Assembly (NCBI RefSeq): GCF_017315705.1
Contig: NZ_JAFLRF010000002.1
Location: forward strand, 62,001 to 126,000
Source: Trinickia mobilis
Lineage (GTDB): Bacteria; Pseudomonadota; Gammaproteobacteria; Burkholderiales; Burkholderiaceae
Reading direction: 5' to 3'
Length of the DNA stretch: 64,000 nt
Shown piece after piece: positions 17,415 to 26,362 of this stretch (position 1 is its first letter; every line of letters begins with the position of its first letter). Made by a program: the position numbers and the translations under genes. A model generated the notes under the pieces. It had not been told where the DNA came from, did not search any database, and was given only the letters and a program-made list of their open reading frames with translations.

Positions 17415-18485
17415 ATGAGAAACCTCGAAACACGCGCACTTGGCAAGTCCAGCGTGAATGTCACCGCGATCGGATTGGGAACGGTGCCTCTGGCTGGCTT
17501 TGGCGTAGGCGTGGACTATGCGCAGTTCGAGAGCACGTTGTTGAGCGCGTACCAGCAGGGCATACGCTATTTCGATTGTGCTCCGATGTATGGCCTCGGG
17601 AAGGTCGAGCACTTCCTCGGTCACTTTCTTCGCACCCACGGCATCAGATCAAATGTCGTTGTCAGCACAAAGGTCGGTCGCTTGCTGAAGCCCGTCAGCC
17701 GGGCGACGAAGGGCGACGTCATCTTTGGAATCGACTGGATAGACGCGCTGCCGTTCGCAGAAGAGTTCGATTACTCATACGACGGAATCATGCGTTCATT
17801 CGAAGACAGTCAGCAACGACTGGGACTGGACTTTATCGACGTCATCTTGGTACACGACATCGGTCGCCTCGCCCACGGCGAAAAGAACGCAATCTATTGG
17901 AAACAGCTGACGAGTGGTGGCTTGCGCGCGCTCGATGAACTTCGCCGCAGTGGCTGCACGAAGGCAATCGGGATCGGCGTGAACGAAACAGCGGCCGTTC
18001 TCGAGATGGCTGATGAATTCGATCTCGACTGCTGCCTGCTCGCCGGCCGATATACCCTGCTCAATCACGAGCCGCTAACGCACTTCTTTCCGGAATGTAT
18101 CCGGCGCAAGATCTCGGTGATCGGCGCAGGCGTCTTTAACTCGGGGATCCTGGGCGCCGGCACCCGTGCGGTAATCCGAAGTTACGATTATCAGGCAGCA
18201 CCGGACGACATTCTTTCCCGAGTTCGGTCTCTTGAAGAGGTCTGCGCGAAGCACAACGTAGCCTTGCCGCAAGCCGCCGTTCAGTTCGTCTATTCCCACC
18301 CAGCCGTATCCAGCCTGGCGCTTGGAGCCAAAAACGTCGGCGAAGTCACTCAGAACATCGCCGCGCTATCGGCACCCATTCCGGCTTCGTTCTGGGACGA
18401 ACTCAAGGAACGCCGACTCATCCCTGAAGAAGTGCCGCTGCTCCCCTCGCGCAATGCGGCATCAGAAGTGGCTCGGACCACCTGA
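17415..18485 (+). CDS. Aldo/keto reductase (pyridoxal 4-dehydrogenase / aldose 1-dehydrogenase-like)
   Basis: The product is 356 aa from MRNLETRALGKSSVNVTAIG. This ATG was chosen because AAGGAG lies six bases upstream; in-frame starts at 17328 and 17400 are less likely. The AKR catalytic tetrad is visible: YFDCAPMYG (Asp and Tyr), VSTKVGR (Lys), VILVHDIG (His). The sequence resembles the NAD(P)-dependent L-fucose/D-threo-aldose/pyridoxal dehydrogenase branch, which oxidises cyclic hemiacetals or alcohols. It is the first gene of an operon with flavin reductase, luciferase-like monooxygenase and aldehyde dehydrogenase, so it probably starts catabolism of an unknown alcohol or lactol. Confidence 0.85.
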   Translation: MRNLETRALGKSSVNVTAIGLGTVPLAGFGVGVDYAQFESTLLSAYQQGIRYFDCAPMYGLGKVEHFLGHFLRTHGIRSNVVVSTKVGRLLKPVSRATKGDVIFGIDWIDALPFAEEFDYSYDGIMRSFEDSQQRLGLDFIDVILVHDIGRLAHGEKNAIYWKQLTSGGLRALDELRRSGCTKAIGIGVNETAAVLEMADEFDLDCCLLAGRYTLLNHEPLTHFFPECIRRKISVIGAGVFNSGILGAGTRAVIRSYDYQAAPDDILSRVRSLEEVCAKHNVALPQAAVQFVYSHPAVSSLALGAKNVGEVTQNIAALSAPIPASFWDELKERRLIPEEVPLLPSRNAASEVARTT

Positions 18486-18534
18486 TCGATGGCAGGCGCA
18501 CGTTGCAACAAGCCTCTTACGACGGTGACTGAAA

Positions 18535-19065
18535 ATGTCCGAAATCTTTGAAGCAAAGCGAGCGGTTATCGACTGCTCGAATGTCCTTCCCGCATTCAAG
18601 GCCGCCCTGCGGGGCATGGCAAGCTCGGTATGTGTGATCACAACATGCGACGAGGCCGGCAAGCCTCACGGCATGGCTGCGTCGGCCGTCGTTTCCGTAT
18701 CTTTCGATCCGCCGTCGATGCTCATTGCCGTCAACGATTCGGCAAGCATTGCTGAGCGGCTGAAGGCAAAAAGAGCATTCTGCATCAACGTCCTGACGTC
18801 CGACCATGGTCCGGTCGTCGAGGCGTTTTCCAGTTCCGCAATGCGCGAACACCGCTTTGCGTCGCAACAGTGGGTACGGGGGACGCGAGGTCTTCCTTAC
18901 CTCCGTACGGCACAGGCGTCCATTTTTTGCGAGGAAGACGGCTCCTTGAGATACGGCACGCACACCGTGTTCATCGGCCGGGTCTTCGAAGTCGCCCTGG
19001 GCAACACGACGGGTCCCTTTGTCTGGCACAACGGCACCCGGGTTGAAATTCAGACCGCTGCGTAA
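18535..19065 (+). CDS. Flavin reductase of a two-component monooxygenase
   Basis: The product is 176 aa. A flavin-reductase-like (HpaC/RutF type) domain fills most of it: FKAALRGMASSVCVITT, MAASAVVSVSFDPPSMLIAV, FCINVLTSDH, and C-terminal FIGRVFEVALG. It would use NAD(P)H to make reduced FMN or FAD for the partner monooxygenase encoded 26 bp downstream. It lies 49 bp after the aldo/keto reductase in the same operon. Confidence 0.88.
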   Translation: MSEIFEAKRAVIDCSNVLPAFKAALRGMASSVCVITTCDEAGKPHGMAASAVVSVSFDPPSMLIAVNDSASIAERLKAKRAFCINVLTSDHGPVVEAFSSSAMREHRFASQQWVRGTRGLPYLRTAQASIFCEEDGSLRYGTHTVFIGRVFEVALGNTTGPFVWHNGTRVEIQTAA

Positions 19066-19091
19066 ATCATCAATCTATTCTGGAGACTACT

Positions 19092-20219
19092 GTGAAACTC
19101 GGCCTTTTCCAAATGCCGCTCCATCCGGCAAATCGTCCCTTCCACGAAACGCTGAAGGAGAACGCCCGGAAAATCATTTACGCCGACAAGCTTGGGTTTG
19201 ATCAGGCATGGGTAGGCGAACACTTCTCCGCGACAACGGAACCCATCGCAGCGCCCATGATGTTCATGGCTTCGCTCTTGCCGCAGACCAAGAACATCGT
19301 TTTCGGTACGGGGGTTGTCGCCTTGCCGAATCACAATCCTGTAATCGTTGCCGCTGAAGCCGCGCAATTCGACCATATGTCGGAGGGGCGCTTCATGTTC
19401 GGCATCGGTCCGTCCGGCCTGTCAAGCGACCACGAACTGTTTGGCAATACCGACGGCAAGGTGCGAACCGAAAAGCTCCTGGAGTCGATCGATATCATTA
19501 CCAGGATCTGGCAACAGGACCCGCCCTACGACATTCAGGGCAAGTACTGGCAGGTCAAGATCACCGAGTCGATTGTTCCTTCGCTTGGAATCGGCTACAT
19601 GCCGAAGCCCTACCAGCGGCCCCTTCCGCCGATCGCGATGTCTGCGATGTCGCCGTATTCGAGTACCGTCAAAACGGCGGCCGAACGCGGCTGGATGCCG
19701 ATCAGCGCCAACTTCTGCCCTGAGTACATCGTGGCGAGCCATTTCAAGAAATACGTCAAAGGATTTGAAGCCGTGGGACGCGCACCAGACGGAAAGGACT
19801 GGCTCGTGGCACGCAACATCGTCATAGCCGACAGCGAGCAGGAAGCGCTCGACGCCGTACTCGATCCCAAGGGTAGCCTCTACTACTACTTTGACTATCT
19901 CTGGACGGTCATGAAACGGGCCAACTATACGGTCGTGATGAAGGAAGACCCAAACTCGCAAGACGATTCGCTCACCACGGAAGACCTCATCAGAAGCATG
20001 ACGATCTATGGATCTCCGGCAACGGTCACGGAGAAGCTCGCTGCATTTCGCGAGCGTGTCGGTCCTTTTGGCGGTTTGCTCATGTCGTCGCCTGATGGGT
20101 CGGGGCCGGAACTCGAGCGTCAACTGAAAACGATGCGACATCTGGCGCTCGATGTCATGCCGAAGCTGCGGTCGTATGCCGCCAGGCAGGAAACGCTGAT
20201 GGCAACTTCGGATACCTGA
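19092..20219 (+). CDS. Luciferase-like flavin-dependent monooxygenase (LLM class)
   Basis: The product is 375 aa, a TIM-barrel bacterial-luciferase-family enzyme: MKLGLFQMPLHPANRP, DQAWVGEHF, FGTGVVALPNHNPV, GRFMFGIGPSGL, and a C-terminal IYGSPATVTEKLAAF flavin-site segment. It resembles the limonene/alkane-type LLM group that uses reduced flavin supplied by a separate reductase, which is encoded just upstream. A Baeyer-Villiger or hydroxylation step between the aldo/keto reductase and the downstream semialdehyde dehydrogenase is plausible. The substrate cannot be told from sequence. Confidence 0.87.
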   Translation: MKLGLFQMPLHPANRPFHETLKENARKIIYADKLGFDQAWVGEHFSATTEPIAAPMMFMASLLPQTKNIVFGTGVVALPNHNPVIVAAEAAQFDHMSEGRFMFGIGPSGLSSDHELFGNTDGKVRTEKLLESIDIITRIWQQDPPYDIQGKYWQVKITESIVPSLGIGYMPKPYQRPLPPIAMSAMSPYSSTVKTAAERGWMPISANFCPEYIVASHFKKYVKGFEAVGRAPDGKDWLVARNIVIADSEQEALDAVLDPKGSLYYYFDYLWTVMKRANYTVVMKEDPNSQDDSLTTEDLIRSMTIYGSPATVTEKLAAFRERVGPFGGLLMSSPDGSGPELERQLKTMRHLALDVMPKLRSYAARQETLMATSDT

Positions 20220-20391
20220 CACCTGAGAGACCTTCTGGTGAGCTGTGGCGGCCGATGTCCCGGTTCATCCTCGCTGCGATAATATTAAGCATTCCTATAC
20301 TATTCGTTGCGCGCCCGGCCACTGGTGAGAATCTTCGTCGAGCAACCGGGCAGCGCAGAAGTCACTCCGGTCATGAATCAAGGAACCAGAC

Positions 20392-21840
20392 ATGAATTTG
20401 AAGAATCCGGCCCTCTTCCGGGAGCTGGCATACATTGCCGGCGAATGGCAAGGTGCCGACGACAACGGCACGTTCGATGTGTTCAATCCGGCTGACGGGA
20501 CCATGCTGGGTAAAGTCCCCAGGATGCGTGCACCGGAGACCCGGCGGGCCATTGACGCCGCCAGCAGGGCCTGGCCTGCCTGGCGAGCCAAAACCGCCAA
20601 GGAACGTGCGACAATCTTGCTGAAGTGGCACACCTTGATGCTCGAGAACGCCGATGACCTTGCCCTGATCTTGACAAGCGAGCAGGGAAAGCCACTGGCC
20701 GAAGCGCGGGGCGAAGTCCTGTACGCGGCGTCCTTCCTCGAATGGTTCGCGGAGGAAGGCAAGCGTGTCGCGGGCGACACCCTGCCGACACATGCGCCTG
20801 ACAAACGAATCTTCGTCACGAAAGAGCCGATTGGCGTCTGCGCAGCCATTACGCCTTGGAATTTTCCGGCGGCGATGATCGCCCGTAAAGTTGGGCCCGC
20901 CCTCGCCGCAGGCTGTCCGATCATCGTGAAGCCTGCTGAATCAACTCCGTTTTCGGCGCTGGCAATGGCCGTGCTTGCCGAGCAAGCAGGCATCCCTCGC
21001 GGCGTCTTGAGTATCGTGACCGGCGAACCCAGGGACATTGGCGCCGAATTGACCGGGAATCCCACCGTCCGGAAACTTTCCTTTACGGGCTCGACCCAGG
21101 TTGGGCGCTTGCTGATGGCCCAGTGTGCTCCGACAGTCAAAAAAGTCTCGTTGGAGCTCGGTGGAAACTCACCGTTTATCGTTTTTGAGGATGCGGATAT
21201 CGACAGCGCCGTAGAAGGCGCGCTTGTCTCCAAGTATCGTAATTCTGGACAAACTTGCGTCTGCGCTAATCGCTTTTACGTGCATGAGCGGATCCACGAT
21301 CTGTTCGCGGAAAAGCTCGCAGCTGCCGCAATGCGCCTCAAAGTCGGCCCCGGAATCAGTGCGAATGTCGCGCTCGGGCCGCTCATCAACGAAGCCGCCG
21401 TCAAAAAGGTCGAATCCCACATCGAAGATGCGGTCGGGAAGGGTGCAAGAATTGTGACGGGGGGTAGGCGGCATTCACTTGGCCAAAGCTTCTTCGAGCC
21501 CACGGTAATTACTGGGGTGACATCCGACATGAGGTTTGCCCGGGAAGAGACCTTTGGACCTGTGGCCGCCATCTTCAAGTTCTCGACGAACGACGACGTC
21601 ATCAAGCTCGCGAACGACACTGAGTATGGGCTTGCCGGTTACTTCTACAGCCGCGACGTTTCGCGGGTCTGGAAAGTAGCCGAAGCACTCGAATATGGCA
21701 TCGTCGGGATCAACACCGGACTGATTTCGACTGAGACCGCCCCATTCGGCGGCGTCAAGCAATCCGGGCTCGGACGCGAAGGCTCGAGCTATGGCATCGA
21801 TGACTATCTCGTGATCAAGTACATCTGCATGGGAATTTGA
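20392..21840 (+). CDS. NAD(P)-dependent succinate-semialdehyde-type aldehyde dehydrogenase
   Basis: The product is 482 aa and looks like GabD. Visible are TPWNFPAAMIARKVGPALAA (coenzyme site), FTGSTQVGRLL, the general-base glutamate LELGGNSPF, the catalytic cysteine in NSGQTCVCANRF, and EETFGPVAAIFKF. GabD-type enzymes oxidise succinate semialdehyde to succinate for the TCA cycle. Here it closes the AKR/flavin reductase/LLM operon after a 172 bp gap, suggesting that the pathway yields a C4 or related semialdehyde. The gap may contain a second promoter. Confidence 0.88.
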   Translation: MNLKNPALFRELAYIAGEWQGADDNGTFDVFNPADGTMLGKVPRMRAPETRRAIDAASRAWPAWRAKTAKERATILLKWHTLMLENADDLALILTSEQGKPLAEARGEVLYAASFLEWFAEEGKRVAGDTLPTHAPDKRIFVTKEPIGVCAAITPWNFPAAMIARKVGPALAAGCPIIVKPAESTPFSALAMAVLAEQAGIPRGVLSIVTGEPRDIGAELTGNPTVRKLSFTGSTQVGRLLMAQCAPTVKKVSLELGGNSPFIVFEDADIDSAVEGALVSKYRNSGQTCVCANRFYVHERIHDLFAEKLAAAAMRLKVGPGISANVALGPLINEAAVKKVESHIEDAVGKGARIVTGGRRHSLGQSFFEPTVITGVTSDMRFAREETFGPVAAIFKFSTNDDVIKLANDTEYGLAGYFYSRDVSRVWKVAEALEYGIVGINTGLISTETAPFGGVKQSGLGREGSSYGIDDYLVIKYICMGI

Positions 21841-22003
21841 CCGAGCTGGCGCGCAGATCGGCGGGGCAAGAGACGCAGCGAATTCGCAAGGCCCAGTTCG
21901 ATCTCGCGAAGCTCGGCCTCGAGGATACCGCTGCGCCTGCTGTACAGAATGCTGTCCGGTTCCATCGATAAAGCGCCCTGCCGATAGCAAACTTCTCGCC
22001 GAT

Positions 22004-22299
22004 GTTGTTGCATAAATCCGGCGTGAGGACGAAGCGGTGCCTTTGTTCACGATTTCAGGCGATGCGGACGGACTGCGGGCGCGCGAGCTCGATCATCCGG
22101 ATAAGCACGCCCACGCGCACAGCGACTTCGGTCGCCTGCGAGTCGATACGTCGAGCCCAAAGGCATGCGCCGGTGAGCGTCTTGAACCGGTACATCGCAT
22201 TTTCGGGCAGCGAGCGACGGTGATAGCCGCTGCGTTTCCTCCATGGTTGTTGCGCGTAAACGTCAGGCGACTGCGCGACGGCCGGTTTTATGCAACAAC
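22004..22299 (-). mobile_element. Internally deleted IS5-family element with both inverted repeats
   Basis: Terminal repeats GTTGTTGCATAAATCCGGC (22004-22022) and its inverse at 22281-22299 agree at 18 of 19 positions. Between them the minus strand encodes only the C-terminal end of an IS5 transposase: HRRSLPENAMYRFKTLTG, LWARRIDSQATEVAVRVGV, LARPQSVRIA and a stop at 22055. The 5' three quarters of the transposase are gone, leaving a 296 bp MITE-like remnant. No clear target duplication is seen. Confidence 0.8.
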
Positions 22300-22411
22300 G
22301 CCGTGGAAAGCAACATTCTCCTTCAAGCGCCACCGCCTTCTCCTGCCTCCTCCCTACGCCGCGTACACCACTTTTAACGATAGCTCGCAATTCAATCAGG
22401 GAGCCGACATC

Positions 22412-22492
22412 ATGAACAGCAATATCGCCGGAAAAGTCGTCGTCGTTACGGGCGCAAGCTCGCGTGGGCCAACCCAGGAGAAAAACGCCTAA
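22412..22492 (+). pseudogene. Short-chain dehydrogenase N-terminal fragment
   Basis: 26 codons: MNSNIAGKVVVVTGASS is the classic start of an SDR with the first beta strand and TGxxx NAD loop. The frame then becomes RGPTQEKNA and a stop. A good ribosome site (CAGGGAG) precedes the ATG. The rest of the enzyme is missing, so the gene was cut just after the TGASS motif, near 22462, at the edge of the accessory region. Confidence 0.75.
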
Positions 22493-22606
22493 ATCTTAGT
22501 TTTTAATAGAGTAAGTTCAGATCAGGTGACGCCAACGTGATCCGAACCCAAATGACAACTTTATTTTAAAAATGACGACTCTATTCGAATCGGACAGCCC
22601 AGCCCA

Positions 22607-24208
22607 TCACATGCTCTTTCTGAACGGCGCGCCCGAGTGCTCGCGCAACTCGTTGAAGACGATCTTCGGCCAGGCCTTCTGCGCGACCTCGATCTCCGAG
22701 ATGTGCGACGCGAGATAAGTCGGTGCGTTCGACGCGTCGAGCGCAATCCGCGCCGCGTAGGCGTCCATGAAGCGCCGCAGTTCGCCCGCATCGTCGCAGG
22801 TGACCCAGCGCGACATGCGATAGCGCGCCGGCATGATCCGCACGTCGACCTTGTACTCGGCGGACAGCCGGTGCGACACCACCTCGAACTGCAGTTGCCC
22901 GACCGCGCCGAGAATCGTCGACCCGCCGTGCGCCGGGCGGAACACCTGAATCGCGCCCTCCTCGCCCAACTGCTTCAGCGCTTCGCCGAGCTGCTTTGCG
23001 CGCATCGGATCGACCACCTCGATCGTCTGGAAGATTTCCGGCGCGAAGAACGGCAGGCCGACGAATTGCAGCGTCTCGCCTTCGGTCAGCGTGTCGCCGA
23101 GGCTCAGCGTGCCGTGGTTCGGGATGCCGATGATGTCGCCGGGATAGGCTTCGCTCACGGTTTCGCGACGCTGCGAGAGGAACGTCACGACGTTGTTCGC
23201 GCGGAACGTCTTGCCCGAGCGCGACACCTTGAGCGCCATGCCGCGCTCGAAGCGGCCCGAGCACACGCGGATGAACGCGACGCGGTCGCGGTGCGCCAAG
23301 TCCATGTTCGCCTGCACCTTGAACACGACGCCCGTGAATTTCGGCTCGTCCGGCTGCACCGGACGCTGGACCGCCATGCGCATCGACGGCGGCGGCGCGA
23401 GGTCGACGAGCGCGTCGAGAATTTCCTTCACGCCGAAGTTGTTGATCGCCGAGCCGAACAGCACGGGCGACTGGTCGCCGGCGAGAAACGCTTCGCGGTC
23501 GAAGGTCGGCGTCGCGCCCGAGATCAGCTCGACCTCCTCCATCGCCTTCTTCCAAGGAAAACCGAAACGGCGCTCGCCTTCGTTGTCGTCGATGGCTTGC
23601 AGCGTCTCGACGTCGCCGCCCGCGGTGTCCTGCCCGGCGCGGAACACGCGCACCTGATCGCGCTCGACGTCGTAGACGCCGTGGAATTCCTTGCCCATGC
23701 CGATCGGCCAGGTGAACGGCACGGCCGACACGCCGAGGTGCTGCTCGATCTCGTCGAGCAGGTCGAGCGGCTCGCGCACTTCGCGGTCGAGCTTGTTGAT
23801 GAAGGTGACGATCGGCGTGCGGCGGCTGCGGCACACTTCGAGCAGCTTGAGCGTCTGCGCTTCGACGCCGTTCGCGCCGTCGATCACCATCACGGCCGCG
23901 TCGACCGCGGTCAGCACGCGGTAGGTGTCTTCGGAGAAGTCCTCGTGGCCGGGGGTGTCGAGCAGGTTGATGACGGCGTCGCCGTATTCGAACTGCATCA
24001 CCGAGCTCGCGACCGAAATGCCGCGCTGCTTTTCGATCTCCATCCAGTCGGAGGTCGCGTAGCGGCCGCTCTTACGGCCCTTGACGGTGCCCGCGATCTG
24101 AATCGCGCCCGAGAACAGCAGGAGCTTCTCGGTCAGCGTCGTTTTACCGGCGTCCGGGTGGGAAATGACCGCGAACGTGCGGCGGCGTTTGAGTTCAGAT
24201 ACGGGCAT
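22607..24208 (-). CDS. prfC: Peptide chain release factor 3
   Basis: The product is 533 aa, full length. It is a translational GTPase: G1 loop SHPDAGKTTLTEKLL, switch region KQRGISVASSV, G3 DTPGHEDFSEDTYR, G4 NKLDR. RF3-specific C-terminal domains end in EHSGAPFRKSM. RF3 recycles RF1 and RF2 from the ribosome after termination. It is a chromosomal core gene and marks the right-hand limit of the debris-rich accessory region. The large opposite-strand open frame here is a codon-bias artefact. Confidence 0.97.
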   Translation of the reverse strand: MPVSELKRRRTFAVISHPDAGKTTLTEKLLLFSGAIQIAGTVKGRKSGRYATSDWMEIEKQRGISVASSVMQFEYGDAVINLLDTPGHEDFSEDTYRVLTAVDAAVMVIDGANGVEAQTLKLLEVCRSRRTPIVTFINKLDREVREPLDLLDEIEQHLGVSAVPFTWPIGMGKEFHGVYDVERDQVRVFRAGQDTAGGDVETLQAIDDNEGERRFGFPWKKAMEEVELISGATPTFDREAFLAGDQSPVLFGSAINNFGVKEILDALVDLAPPPSMRMAVQRPVQPDEPKFTGVVFKVQANMDLAHRDRVAFIRVCSGRFERGMALKVSRSGKTFRANNVVTFLSQRRETVSEAYPGDIIGIPNHGTLSLGDTLTEGETLQFVGLPFFAPEIFQTIEVVDPMRAKQLGEALKQLGEEGAIQVFRPAHGGSTILGAVGQLQFEVVSHRLSAEYKVDVRIMPARYRMSRWVTCDDAGELRRFMDAYAARIALDASNAPTYLASHISEIEVAQKAWPKIVFNELREHSGAPFRKSM

Positions 24209-24517
24209 GTTGGTCGGCGATTCGGGGATTTTGGGGCAACCCGGAATGATACACGGGGTTGATCCCGCCCTTCTTCCGGCATCAGTCTCCGTTGCCGTGC
24301 AGCAGTTCGCTTTCCAGGGGCAAGCTCCGCGAGAACGTCAGCGAATACGCCCGTTCCTTCGCCGGCACAGGAAGACTACGCTGATCAGCGCAACGTCGAC
24401 GTTTTGCCATAGTCCGATAGCCAACCGATCAGAAATGAGAATGGTCTCATAGCGTCCTAACGGCCTTGTCGGCTACGCTTCGTCTCTTTCATTAGACAAA
24501 CAACAGGGAGACAAGCC
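24209..24517. other. Divergent spacer between prfC and toxin gene
   Basis: This is 309 bp. It should hold the promoters of prfC (minus) and of the metallopeptidase toxin (plus). No gene or clear repeat was seen; the ACAACAGGGAGACAAGCC just before 24518 contains the toxin ribosome site (AGGGAG). Confidence 0.45.
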
Positions 24518-25669
24518 ATGCGGGACCGACCGCTCTTTTTCGGCATACCTGAACTGCTGCGCATGCGCGACCTGACTCCGGAACAAGCGTTTCGCGTCGA
24601 GCTGCCGATCTTCGCGTGGCCGCCGCTCGCGTGGCAAGCTCAGTCGGCTTTGGTTCACATGGAGGTCGATTACGAACCCTCACATGTCGGCGAGCACCAG
24701 TTGACGGCATTCCTCGACGACACGCTCGGCTCGGACTGGCGCCGTGCGCCGGTGAGAAACGAAATGGTTTGGCGGGCGATGCTCGATCGCCTGCAGCGTG
24801 AAATCGAGCAGGGCACATGGGTCAAGCTGGCGAGCACGAAATTCGGCACAGGGCTCGTCGATTGGGTCGACGATCTTGAGATGCCGGATGGCGGGCGCTG
24901 GCAGGTCAATCGGAAGGGGCACAACTCGAGCATCGGCGGGGCGCTGCGGTGGCAGCTCGATTATGTGTATCGGCAGCGGTCGATGCGGGCGGGTGCCAAC
25001 CAAGAGAAAGACGGCGGCGCTCAGGTGGAGCGGGAAGTTGCGGCGGCTGCTTGGCGGGTCGCTCCGCCGATGCCCAAGGCGCCGAAGCCTCAGACTACTG
25101 TGGAAGTGCCTGAGTTGGGCCAGTCAGCCAATGCGATCCTGGCGAAATCACCGACGTTGCAGCGGGATTTGAAAGAGCTGGCAGCGAAAAAGTGGGAGCT
25201 TTCTTACGGACAATCAGGCAAGGGCTCTTTTGCCAATCGCGTCTCTGACGATTCAGATTCGCCATCTCAAATCGTACTGGACGGTATTTATAAAAATGAT
25301 CCGCGCGGCGCAATTCAAACCTTGGCGCACGAAGTCGGACACGCTAAATACACATACGCCGTAGACCCGACCAACAAAGCTGCTTGCGTCAATTCATTTT
25401 TATCTGACGAAGGGGCCGCAACGATAAAAAACATCGAGGTCCAACGTGAAATATTGGCTAATGGCGGTCCTGACATTGGCATCGCCGGCGATCCACGCAA
25501 CCACTCAGCCTACAACCGAGCTTATGACAGCTACCTCCAATCCGGCAATGCCAAGCAAGCTCGCAGCGACATTGGAGCCATCCTCGGAAACGGCGAATAC
25601 ACCTCAAATACTCGTCAGACCTATGGCAGCTACTATGGAGATTGGTGTGAAAACAACGCAGGAAAATAA
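24518..25669 (+). CDS. Putative antibacterial zinc-metallopeptidase toxin
   Basis: The product is 383 aa. Residues 1-160 form an unrecognised N-terminal domain (PLFFGIPELLRMRDLTPEQA, IFAWPPLAWQAQS), followed by an Ala/Pro-rich linker (about 163-205). The C-terminal domain carries a zincin motif, HEVGH (271-275), and DEGAATI (297-303), whose acid may be the third zinc ligand. The C-terminal part is lower in GC than the N-terminal part. It overlaps the next gene, and its last 78 residues are duplicated downstream beside a second copy of that gene. This is the layout of polymorphic toxin/immunity loci. Delivery, for example by a type VI secretion system, is not shown: no VgrG, PAAR or Rhs gene lies in the window. 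Confidence 0.6.
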   Translation: MRDRPLFFGIPELLRMRDLTPEQAFRVELPIFAWPPLAWQAQSALVHMEVDYEPSHVGEHQLTAFLDDTLGSDWRRAPVRNEMVWRAMLDRLQREIEQGTWVKLASTKFGTGLVDWVDDLEMPDGGRWQVNRKGHNSSIGGALRWQLDYVYRQRSMRAGANQEKDGGAQVEREVAAAAWRVAPPMPKAPKPQTTVEVPELGQSANAILAKSPTLQRDLKELAAKKWELSYGQSGKGSFANRVSDDSDSPSQIVLDGIYKNDPRGAIQTLAHEVGHAKYTYAVDPTNKAACVNSFLSDEGAATIKNIEVQREILANGGPDIGIAGDPRNHSAYNRAYDSYLQSGNAKQARSDIGAILGNGEYTSNTRQTYGSYYGDWCENNAGK

Positions 25670-26117
25670 GTCCTTCAACGCCGCTCAAGCGAATATCTGG
25701 AGCTTTACCGCCGCATTTGTAGAGGTTATCCGCACGCAGCAACTCGACGAGGTCAAGAAGTTCCTGGGCGATCTTCGCATTCGCCAACAAAACGAGTTCT
25801 TCACGTTCTACACAGCCAAGTCCGTGGACTTGGCCTCGGGCGAACGCGTCATGGCGTTTTCGATCGCTTCGGATCGAAACGGAACGAACATCAGCGCTAG
25901 ATTTGAAGTTTCGAACCGCTGCATTTCGCACGATGAGGTCAAACTACACTACCCAGGCTGGCGCATAGTCGCGGGTCCTCGTGGCGGCAGCTTGGAAGAG
26001 GAAACGCGCTATCAAGTCAATATCGGCGGTTACGCCTATACATTCGGCTTTGCCGAAAAGGCGCCTGATTGCCTTAATTCAATAGGTGTAGGCCGGCTGA
26101 GCAAGCCCGAGTCCTGA
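25647..26117 (+). CDS. Putative immunity protein 1
   Basis: The product is 156 aa from a GTG start (VKTTQENKSFNAAQ), preceded by GGAGATTG. The start overlaps the toxin end by 23 nt; an ATG at 25635 is also in frame, but only the GTG is shared with the second copy. Landmarks are IWSFTAAFVEVIR, FFTFYTAKSVDLASGERV, NRCISHDEVKLHYPGWR and YAYTFGFAEKAPDCLNS. No signal peptide is present, so it is likely cytoplasmic. Its role as the antidote is inferred from the overlap with the toxin and the paired duplication. Confidence 0.6.
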   Translation: MKTTQENKSFNAAQANIWSFTAAFVEVIRTQQLDEVKKFLGDLRIRQQNEFFTFYTAKSVDLASGERVMAFSIASDRNGTNISARFEVSNRCISHDEVKLHYPGWRIVAGPRGGSLEEETRYQVNIGGYAYTFGFAEKAPDCLNSIGVGRLSKPES

Positions 26118-26126
26118 GGCAGGTTG

Positions 26127-26362
26127 TTGAGGTACAACGTGAAATATTGGCTAATGGCGGTCCTGACATTGGCATCGCCGGCGATCCGCGCAACCATGCC
26201 GCTTACAATCGAGCCTACGACAGCTATCTCCAGTCCGGCAACGCAAGCCAAGCGCGCAGCGACATCGGGACCATCTACGGGAACGGCGAATACACGTCCC
26301 GTACCAATCAAACCTATGGCAAATACTACGGAGACTGGTGTGAAAGCAACGCAGGAAAATAG
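26127..26362 (+). pseudogene. Orphan toxin C-terminal fragment
   Basis: It encodes EVQREILANGGPDIGIAG and continues in register with the last 78 residues of the toxin to YYGDWCESNAGK, with about a dozen substitutions. It has no HEVGH motif, no N-terminal domain and no good start. It is either an inert by-product of the duplication or a replacement cassette able to recombine onto the full-length toxin. Confidence 0.7.

Noticed and set aside
22637-24262. 541-codon open frame opposite prfC
   Set aside because: His/Arg/Glu/Ala-rich composition typical of the antisense frame of a GC-rich gene; prfC on the other strand is unmistakable.
25446-25646. Extended frame upstream of immunity gene 1
   Set aside because: It reads the toxin coding sequence in another frame; only the GTG start region is shared with the second copy.
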